A DNA stretch of 41,686 nucleotides, taken from positions 1 through 41,686 of the forward strand of contig JAABSQ010000565.1 of the NCBI GenBank assembly GCA_011390315.1, read 5' to 3'. Shown here one piece after another: positions 17,644-23,916 of the stretch. Source of the DNA: Desulfobacteraceae bacterium. GTDB lineage: Bacteria; Desulfobacterota; Desulfobacteria; Desulfobacterales; Desulfococcaceae. Positions within the stretch are counted from its first letter, which is position 1. Every line of letters starts with the position of its first letter. A model generated the notes under the pieces. That model saw only the letters and a list, made by a program, of their open reading frames with translations, was not told the origin of the DNA and did no database searches. Position numbers and translations under genes: made by a program.

Positions 17644-18834
17644 CTAATCCGTCTTGTTGATGAGTTTTTCGATCTCCTCCCGGTTCCCCTGGATCTGCTC
17701 CAGACGCAATCGGTCGTTTTTACGGTAGACCTCTTCGGCATCCTGAAGCGCCTTGTATTCCATCTCCCACTGGGGGCTGCTGGCCATCTGGTCTCCGACC
17801 AGGGAGGCGTATCGGCCCAGGACCTTGTTGCCGTCTTCGATGGACTCGACGATCATGATCATCGACTGGGTCACCCGGGCGACGCCGGCGCAGATCTGGG
17901 AGACATTCTCCACCGCCACCTTCATATGACCGGCGCCGGCGGCGAATTTGTCCACCATGTTGACGTGGATGTCTCCGCGTTCTTTGAAATCGTAAATGAG
18001 TTTTCGATAGCTTTTGAGGGCGTTCTGGTATTTGACCCCCATATCGATGTTGGTCTTGAATTTGAGCTCCATCCCCTGGCTTTCCCGAAGCGCCATCTCC
18101 AGGTGATCCCGAACCTTTTCGACTTCGGCGTACCGGTCGTCCACCAGGGACATCGATTCATGAATCGGGACTAATTCTTTCAACTGGTTTTCCAGTTCCC
18201 GGCTTTGGCCGACCTGGTCGTTGTAGGCCCGGCGGTCGCTGTGAATCTGATCGGTAAAGGCATCATTGACCTCGGTCAGGTTTTTGACGATGCTGTCCAC
18301 CTCCAGAACCGTATCCCGAAGGCCCTCGTTGAGCCCCTTGAGGCTGTTGATGTATTTGTCGATCATCCCCCGGAATTCGGTGATCATCACCTCGTCGGGT
18401 TTGCGGGGAACCTCTTTTTTAACGATATCGTAATCGGTGAAGGTCTCCATTTCCTGTTCTTTGAAGCCCAGGGAGACCAGAGCCTTGTCCACGATGTTGT
18501 ATCGGACGGGGCGCTGTTTTTCGACCGGTATCTTCTCCTCGACCACCTTGTTGGTTCTGGAGGCGATGATGTTTTTGATGCCGTCTTCGATGACCTTGAT
18601 TTCATCGACTACGTTCTGCAGGTTCTGGGCATTGAAAGAGCTGGATTGGATCTCACGGGTCTCGTAATAAGAAGGGGTGGGCGGTCGATATTCTGCCGGC
18701 CGGGTACCGGCTACCGTTTTTCCGGCCTCCTTGCTTTTGCCGTATTTATCCAGAATTTCATCCAATTTTTCACCGACGTCCCCGGGGGTGTCGTTTGCAT
18801 CCGGGGAATCCGGCTTGGGTTTGGCATTGAGCAT
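17644..18834 (-). CDS. Unrecognised long coiled-coil protein, first gene of a three-gene set
   Basis: This protein of about 396 residues is not one I recognise. A disordered, Pro/Lys-rich N-terminus of about 70 residues (KPKPDSPDANDTPGDVG) precedes a helical body with coiled-coil-like stretches (MIDKYINSLKGLNEGL, VEKVRDHLEMALRESQG) and a charged C-terminus. It has no membrane segment. I choose the ATG at 18834 over the track ATG at 18843, because AAGAGG lies about 9 bases before the former and directly abuts the latter. The layout recalls structural or scaffold proteins, but no function is claimed. It is divergent from the cytochrome/rnf locus. Confidence 0.72.
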   Translation of the reverse strand: MLNAKPKPDSPDANDTPGDVGEKLDEILDKYGKSKEAGKTVAGTRPAEYRPPTPSYYETREIQSSSFNAQNLQNVVDEIKVIEDGIKNIIASRTNKVVEEKIPVEKQRPVRYNIVDKALVSLGFKEQEMETFTDYDIVKKEVPRKPDEVMITEFRGMIDKYINSLKGLNEGLRDTVLEVDSIVKNLTEVNDAFTDQIHSDRRAYNDQVGQSRELENQLKELVPIHESMSLVDDRYAEVEKVRDHLEMALRESQGMELKFKTNIDMGVKYQNALKSYRKLIYDFKERGDIHVNMVDKFAAGAGHMKVAVENVSQICAGVARVTQSMIMIVESIEDGNKVLGRYASLVGDQMASSPQWEMEYKALQDAEEVYRKNDRLRLEQIQGNREEIEKLINKTD

Positions 18835-19167
18835 ATGATTCATCCTCTTATTGACAGACTTCTTTTATCGACAGGCTTCTTGAGTAAGCATATCTGGTCA
18901 TGCTTGGTGTAAAGAGCGTATTCTATTGTTTTCAAGGTAAATGGATACCTTCATACGGTGTCCGCAAATCATACACGAGATGCCGTTCATCGTCAATAGG
19001 AATGCGGGTTTTTGTTATACCCGCCACTGTCGAGGCATCCCGGGGCTGAGGGCGGGGTGAAGCAAAAAAACAACTTGAAAGTTTTGTCTCGCTGTGTTAG
19101 GCGATACCCGATTTTATTTGATTTACGCCCACTTTGGTTTAATCAAACTTGAAAGGATTTGGGGGAG
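18835..19167. other. Divergent intergenic region between the coiled-coil set and the cytochrome/rnf locus
   Basis: These 333 bases hold no credible gene. Visible structures are a hairpin GCGGGT...ACCCGC (19004-19009 with 19019-19024) and an inverted repeat TTTGATT...AATCAAA just upstream of the cytochrome ribosome site. The second may be a regulator site or a leader hairpin. TTGAAA near 19076 could be a -35 element, but no good -10 follows. The promoters in both directions must lie here; I cannot place them with confidence. Confidence 0.5.
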
Positions 19168-19590
19168 ATGAGTTCAAACAAAGAATTGAAACTGGCTTAT
19201 GGTATAGCGGTTGTTTTGCTGGTCATGGGGATGCTGAGCTATACCGCCCTTTCGGGCGAAGCTCCCGAGGAACCCCTGCGGATCATGTACCGGGGCGCGG
19301 CTGGGGGCGTTCTTTTTAATCATCAGATCCACTCGTATGATTACGGGTTTTCCTGCACCGATTGTCACCACCATCCCGAGGCTGCCGAAGAGATGCTTTC
19401 CTGCAACGCCTGCCACATCTTTCCCGAGGGAGGAGAACTGCCGGTAGCCTGCCTGGAATGCCACGGCGCCGATGAAGTCGACCTGACCGGAGTTCCCAAC
19501 AAGACCGATGCCTTTCATTCCCAGTGCATCGGTTGCCATGAGGACAGCGGAGCCGGTCCCGTCGAGTGCGCCACATGCCACATCCTGTAA
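19168..19590 (+). CDS. Multiheme c-type cytochrome (c3-like, five CxxCH motifs) heading the rnf locus
   Basis: This 140-residue protein begins with a signal or anchor segment (AYGIAVVLLVMGMLSYTAL) and is otherwise periplasmic. Five heme-attachment motifs are visible: CTDCH, CNACH, CLECH, CIGCH and CATCH. Extra histidines in FNHQIH and AFHSQC are candidate axial ligands. The first half resembles the class III (c3/c7) pattern of sulfate reducers, which usually has three or four hemes. I use ATG 19168 with AAAGGA about 9 bases upstream, not the TTG at 19159. Its place 73 bases before rnfC on the same strand suggests it exchanges electrons with the Rnf complex at the periplasmic face, as inferred for cytochromes in other rnf operons. 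Confidence 0.9.
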   Translation: MSSNKELKLAYGIAVVLLVMGMLSYTALSGEAPEEPLRIMYRGAAGGVLFNHQIHSYDYGFSCTDCHHHPEAAEEMLSCNACHIFPEGGELPVACLECHGADEVDLTGVPNKTDAFHSQCIGCHEDSGAGPVECATCHIL

Positions 19591-19612
19591 GGCAAGCGGT
19601 CTTTCACTTGCC
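19591..19612 (+). other. Hairpin between the cytochrome and rnfC genes
   Basis: GGCAAG (19591-19596) and CTTGCC (19607-19612) form a perfect 6-base-pair stem with a 10-base loop directly after the cytochrome stop. No T-run follows, so it is not a good terminator. It may be a processing or mRNA-stability element that sets cytochrome levels apart from rnfC. Confidence 0.45.
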
Positions 19613-19663
19613 GGCTTATGGTTGCCCTTTCACATTTAACGCCCAGAATAAGAAGGTTGGACT

Positions 19664-21043
19664 ATGATGAAAAGATCGTTTTTTGGACTGCAACAGCCTC
19701 GGTTTAAATACGACGCGGTCAGCAATGTGAATATCGAGCCCGTGCGGATTGCGGTTCCGGAGAAAGTGACCCTCTTCCTGAATCGACCGTTCGAGGGGAA
19801 AACGCCACGAACACTCAACGTGGGCGACCGGGTCAAGACCGGCCAGAAGATAACCCTCTATGAAGACAGCGACGCCTATGTGATTTCGTCGGTGACCGGC
19901 GTCATTCGCTCCTTCGATTCCTTCCTCGGTGATTACGGCCAGGCCCTGACCGCCATCAACATCGAGCCGGAACAGACCGATGAATTCGATGAAGCCCTGC
20001 GGAAGGCTTTGGAGGAAGACGGAATCGCCGCCGCGCGGGATTACCTTCTCTCCATCCCCGGGGGGATGCCGCCGGAGATGCTCAAAGGCGGGCACGTAGA
20101 CACCCTGGTGATTTGCGGAATCGAACAGGACCTTCTCTCGATCACCAATCAGTTCGTGACCAAATCCAAGGTATCCGCTATGAACAAGGGCGTCAGCGCC
20201 ATCAAAAAGATCACCGGGGTGCACAAGGTGGTGATGGCCCTGCCCCAGAGCCTCATCCAGGAAGCCGGCGCCATCGGCGGGGCTTCGGGCGTGGAGCTTC
20301 GGGTGATCGAGGACGAGTATCCGTCGGCCAACCCCAGGCTCATCATGCGGGACGTGATGGGTCAGGTCGTGCCGGCCGACAAAAGGCCCGAAGAGCTCGG
20401 CATCTTTTTTGTTAATGCCGAGGCGATTGCCGCCGTGGGCGAGGCGGTGGAAAAAAAGATACTGCCGGTGACCAAGACCCTGACAGTGATCAAAAAGGAT
20501 ATGACAAAGACGGTGGTGGAGGCCCGAATCGGCACCCCGTTCTCCGATATTTTCCAGGCCCTCGACATTACCCTCTTCGATCGAGACCGAATCATCGTGG
20601 GCGGCCCCATGAGCGGAACCACGGTCTACGCCGAAGACCATCCGGTGGACCCCCGCACCTTGTCCATCATGATTCAAGACAGTTCGGATGTGCCGCTGGT
20701 ATCCGATTACCCCTGCATCAATTGCGGCGAATGCGTTCGCATCTGCCCCGCCGATGTTCCGGTCAACATGCTGGTTCGGTTTCTGGAGGCGAGACAATAC
20801 GAGACCGCCGCGGATGAATATGATCTGCATTCCTGCATCGAATGCGGGCTCTGCAGCTTTGTCTGCCCGTCGAAAATTCCCGTTTTTCAGTACATTCGAC
20901 TGGGCAAATATGAACTGGACCGGATTCGTCTGGAAGAGGAAGCCGAGGCCCCGGAGACTTTAGAAGAACCGGCCCCCGAGACCGAGGAAACGACTGAGGA
21001 AGAGACAAAGACAGCGGCAGCGGCCAAGGAAGAGGAGGCGTAG
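19664..21043 (+). CDS. rnfC: Divergent RnfC subunit lacking the FMN/NADH-site motifs
   Basis: RnfC is the peripheral subunit of the ion-pumping ferredoxin:NAD oxidoreductase Rnf and normally holds FMN and the NADH site. This 459-residue protein keeps the N-terminal sandwich-hybrid part (LNVGDRVKTGQKI), the SLBB-like end (IIVGGPMSGTTV) and two 4Fe-4S motifs, CINCGECVRICP (351) and CIECGLCSFVCP (391). The region aligning with GLGGAAFPT and NGCECEPY of ordinary RnfC reads GIAAARDYLLSIPGG and VICGIEQDLLSITNQ at about 120-163. YPQGSEK reads YPSANPR at about 219. The acidic C-terminal tail is low-complexity. It probably still conducts electrons, but NADH oxidation at this subunit looks unlikely. 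Confidence 0.88.
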   Translation: MMKRSFFGLQQPRFKYDAVSNVNIEPVRIAVPEKVTLFLNRPFEGKTPRTLNVGDRVKTGQKITLYEDSDAYVISSVTGVIRSFDSFLGDYGQALTAINIEPEQTDEFDEALRKALEEDGIAAARDYLLSIPGGMPPEMLKGGHVDTLVICGIEQDLLSITNQFVTKSKVSAMNKGVSAIKKITGVHKVVMALPQSLIQEAGAIGGASGVELRVIEDEYPSANPRLIMRDVMGQVVPADKRPEELGIFFVNAEAIAAVGEAVEKKILPVTKTLTVIKKDMTKTVVEARIGTPFSDIFQALDITLFDRDRIIVGGPMSGTTVYAEDHPVDPRTLSIMIQDSSDVPLVSDYPCINCGECVRICPADVPVNMLVRFLEARQYETAADEYDLHSCIECGLCSFVCPSKIPVFQYIRLGKYELDRIRLEEEAEAPETLEEPAPETEETTEEETKTAAAAKEEEA

Positions 21044-21044
21044 A

Positions 21045-22028
21045 ATGTACAACAGGAAAAAATTCATTGTTTCACATGCGCCGTTCTGGCATGACGGCAG
21101 TTGGATTGCCCAGCGAAGCTATAACATTCTGCTGGCCGCGTTGCCGGCGGTGATCCTCAGCATCTACTACTACGGCCTGCCCGCCTTGGGAGTGGTGGCC
21201 CTGTCGGTCTCGTCGGCCATGCTGTGGGAACTTGGATTTACCCGGGTTTCCAAGACCGCCGATACCATCGGAGACGGCAGTGCGGCCGTCATCGGAATGA
21301 TGTTCGCCATGCTGTTGCCGCCGGTGGCGCCTTGGTGGCTGATCGTGGCGGGGACTTTCCTGGCGGTCGTGATCGGCAAAATGATCTACGGCGGGATCGG
21401 CGGCAATCCTTTCAACCCCGCGGTTCTTGCCTACGCTATTATCGGGGTGTCCTGGTGGGATTACCTCAATTTCGACGCCGCCATCGTAAATTACGATCTT
21501 GGCTTCATTACCATGTTTCCGCTGGCCCTGGCCAAACATGCCGGCATGCACACCGACCTGTTCAACGTCCAGCAAATCATCTCTTCTTATAACCTGACCG
21601 ACCTGTTGATGGGGCGGCAGGTGGGCGGCATCGGCGCCACCTTCGGCTTGGGGCTTTTGCTCGGCGGGATCTACCTGATCATCAGGGGCATTATCCGGTG
21701 GGAGATCTCGATCTCCTTTCTGGCGGGGGTGGGTTTTACCGCTCTGCTGTTCCAGGCCGCCGATCCCGGCCGGTATGCGGGTCCCCTGTTTCATCTGTTG
21801 ACCGGGTATACCCTGCTGGGCGCTTTCTTTCTCGCAACCGAGGACTCCTCTTCGCCGGTCAACTTCCTTCCCATGCTGATCTACGGCGCGGCCGCCGGCA
21901 TATTGACGGTCCTGATCCGTAATATCGGCGCCTATCCCGAAGGGGTCATCTTCGCTATTCTGGTGGTCAATCTCATCAACCCGCTGTTGGATAAAATCAG
22001 ACCCAAAGCATTAGGAAAGGTTACGTAA
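21045..22028 (+). CDS. rnfD: RnfD, integral membrane subunit of Rnf
   Basis: RnfD is a polytopic NqrB-like subunit that usually carries covalent FMN on a threonine. The 327-residue protein starts 2 bases after rnfC behind GAGGAGG. Family features include SHAPFWHDG near the N-terminus, GDGSAAVIGMMFAMLLPP, GGIGGNPFNPAVLAYA and the C-terminal TEDSSSPV. Where an SGATPL-type flavinylation motif is expected before LAxxK, this protein reads DLGFITMFPLALAK (about 151-164), so the modified Thr is not recognisable. The cofactor content may therefore be unusual. Confidence 0.92.
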   Translation: MYNRKKFIVSHAPFWHDGSWIAQRSYNILLAALPAVILSIYYYGLPALGVVALSVSSAMLWELGFTRVSKTADTIGDGSAAVIGMMFAMLLPPVAPWWLIVAGTFLAVVIGKMIYGGIGGNPFNPAVLAYAIIGVSWWDYLNFDAAIVNYDLGFITMFPLALAKHAGMHTDLFNVQQIISSYNLTDLLMGRQVGGIGATFGLGLLLGGIYLIIRGIIRWEISISFLAGVGFTALLFQAADPGRYAGPLFHLLTGYTLLGAFFLATEDSSSPVNFLPMLIYGAAAGILTVLIRNIGAYPEGVIFAILVVNLINPLLDKIRPKALGKVT

Positions 22029-22029
22029 A

Positions 22030-22623
22030 ATGGGCGACATGATAAAAATGGTTGTGGTGTTGACGGTGTTGAGCGCATTTTCGGGCGGACTGCTGGCCGC
22101 TATACGAGACAACACCAAAGAGCAGATCGAGGTGCAGCAGTTGACATTCGTCAAGGGGCCGGCCATTCGGGAAATTTTTAAAGATGCCGGCAATGATCCC
22201 ATTTCCGATCGATTCAAGCTTCAGTACGGTGACGAGGAACGCAGCTTTTTCGTGGGCGTCTACGACGGCAACCCCAAGGGGGTGGCCCTGGAGACTTACG
22301 GCAAGGGATACGGCGGAGATGTCGGCCTGATGGTCGGCATCGACACGGAGACCGACAAGATCATCGGCGTGAGCGTGACTACCCATGCGGAAACCCCCGG
22401 CCTCGGCGCCCGGGCCAAGGAAGATCCCGAGTTCTCCGGTCAGTTTGAAGGTCTTTCGCTGACGGACACCATTGCGGTGACCAAAGACGGGGGACAGGTC
22501 AATTCCATCAGCGGCGCCACCATCACCTCTCGGGCGGTGGCCAACGCGGCCCAGAAGGCATCGGATATCTACAAGCGGCTCAAGCCCGAAATCATCGAAA
22601 ATGCGAAAAGCATCGCCAAATAA
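22030..22623 (+). CDS. rnfG: RnfG, membrane-anchored periplasmic flavoprotein subunit
   Basis: RnfG is anchored by one N-terminal helix (MIKMVVVLTVLSAFSGGLLAAI) and exposes an FMN-binding domain to the periplasm. The 197-residue protein has the family segment TTHAETPGLGARA and the flavinylation motif SGATITS near residue 160, whose Thr would carry FMN attached by ApbE. No apbE lies in this window. It is tightly spaced after rnfD and before rnfE. This subunit is the likeliest contact for the periplasmic cytochrome encoded at the head of the locus. Confidence 0.94.
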   Translation: MGDMIKMVVVLTVLSAFSGGLLAAIRDNTKEQIEVQQLTFVKGPAIREIFKDAGNDPISDRFKLQYGDEERSFFVGVYDGNPKGVALETYGKGYGGDVGLMVGIDTETDKIIGVSVTTHAETPGLGARAKEDPEFSGQFEGLSLTDTIAVTKDGGQVNSISGATITSRAVANAAQKASDIYKRLKPEIIENAKSIAK

Positions 22624-22634
22624 GGGGGATACAC

Positions 22635-23228
22635 ATGGCTAAAACGCTTGTTCAGGAATTTACAAAAGGTCTCTGGAACGAAATTCCGCCCTTCCGCCTG
22701 GTGCTCGGGCTATGCCCCACGTTGGCGGTGACCAAATCGGTGGAAAGCGGCATCGGCATGGGGCTGGCCACCACCTTCGTTCTGGTCTGCTCCAATGTTT
22801 TGGTATCATTGTTGAGAAACGTCATTCCGCCCAAGGTTCGAATCGCTTGTTTCATTATCGTCATCGCCACTTTCGTGACGGTGGTAGAGCTGGTCATGCA
22901 GGCGTACGCCTATCCGCTGTTTCTGACCCTGGGTATCTTCATTCCGCTGATCGTGGTGAACTGTATTGTTCTGGGGCGGTCCGAGGCGTTCGCATCCAAG
23001 AACAATCTGATCCGCTCCACTGCGGACGGTCTCGGAATCGGCACCGGGTTCACCCTCTCCCTGGGCGCTCTGGGCGGTGTGCGGGAGCTGCTCGGGTACG
23101 GCACACTGCTGGGCAAAGACATCATGCCCGCTTCCTTTGAGCCGTTCTCTTTTGCCATCGAGGCCCCCGGCGCCTTTATCTGCCTCGGTCTCATGCTCTG
23201 CATCATGAATCTCATCGGAAGTAAATAG
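22635..23228 (+). CDS. rnfE: RnfE, integral membrane subunit of Rnf
   Basis: RnfE and its homologue RnfA form an antiparallel membrane pair that, in solved structures, shares an intramembrane iron-sulfur cluster. The 197-residue protein has about six helices and the two cysteine motifs expected: LGLCPTLAVTKS near the N-terminus and VNCIVLGRSEAFA in the middle. AAGGGGGATACAC precedes the ATG. It follows rnfG after 11 bases. Confidence 0.95.
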   Translation: MAKTLVQEFTKGLWNEIPPFRLVLGLCPTLAVTKSVESGIGMGLATTFVLVCSNVLVSLLRNVIPPKVRIACFIIVIATFVTVVELVMQAYAYPLFLTLGIFIPLIVVNCIVLGRSEAFASKNNLIRSTADGLGIGTGFTLSLGALGGVRELLGYGTLLGKDIMPASFEPFSFAIEAPGAFICLGLMLCIMNLIGSK

Positions 23229-23236
23229 GAGGAAAC

Positions 23237-23812
23237 ATGGGCGACTATATCGTTCTTGCCATCAGCTGCATCCTGATCAACAATATTCTTCTGGCCCAGT
23301 ACCTGGGGCAGTGCCCGTTTATGGGAACTTCTAAAAAAATGGAGACGGCCGTGGGGATGGCCATGGCGGTCATCTTTGTTCTGGTCATGGCCGGATTGAT
23401 CACATGGATGGTCAATACCTATATCCTGGTGACCTTCGGGCTCGAGTACCTGCGGACCATCGCTTTTATCCTGGTAATCGCCTCTCTGGTCCAGTTTGTT
23501 GAAATGTTCCTGAAAAAATCGATTCCGGCGCTGTATGCCGGGCTGGGTATTTTTCTTCCCCTGATCACCACCAACTGTGCGGTGATGGGGGCCTGCCTGA
23601 TTAACATTAATGAAGAATACACCTTCATGCAGGCCCTGGTAGCCTCCTTCAGCTACGCGGTGGGATTCGGACTGGCCCTGATTCTGTTTGCAGGCGTACG
23701 GGAACGGATTATTCTTGGGCGGGTTCCGAAACCCCTTCAGGATACTTCCATCGCTCTGGTGACGGCCGGCGTTCTGTCGCTGACCTTCTTCGCCTTCAGG
23801 GGAATGGTCTAA
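23237..23812 (+). CDS. rnfA: RnfA, integral membrane subunit of Rnf
   Basis: RnfA is the partner of RnfE in the membrane core. The 191-residue protein begins with NNILLAQYLGQCPFMGTSK and has TTNCAVMGACLIN, the two cysteine motifs that would bind the shared intramembrane cluster, with about six hydrophobic helices. A strong TAGGAGGAAAC ribosome site precedes the ATG. It is followed by a terminator before rnfB, which breaks the usual contiguity of rnfA and rnfB. Confidence 0.96.
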   Translation: MGDYIVLAISCILINNILLAQYLGQCPFMGTSKKMETAVGMAMAVIFVLVMAGLITWMVNTYILVTFGLEYLRTIAFILVIASLVQFVEMFLKKSIPALYAGLGIFLPLITTNCAVMGACLININEEYTFMQALVASFSYAVGFGLALILFAGVRERIILGRVPKPLQDTSIALVTAGVLSLTFFAFRGMV

Positions 23813-23854
23813 AAAACATTAAAAAATTCCAATGATTTATTGTCTTAGAAAAGT

Positions 23855-23887
23855 GGAACAACCCGAATCGGGTTGTCCCTTTTTTTT
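23855..23887 (+). terminator. Intrinsic terminator between rnfA and rnfB
   Basis: GGAACAACCCGA and TCGGGTTGTCCC form a stem of about 11 pairs with one mismatch and a very tight loop, followed directly by TTTTTTTT. This is a strong intrinsic terminator inside the rnf locus. rnfB must then depend on read-through or its own promoter in the short space before 23917, so RnfB may be made at a different level from the other subunits. Confidence 0.88.
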
Positions 23888-23916
23888 CACTCTTACCGTT
23901 TCTAGGAGGTAATAAC

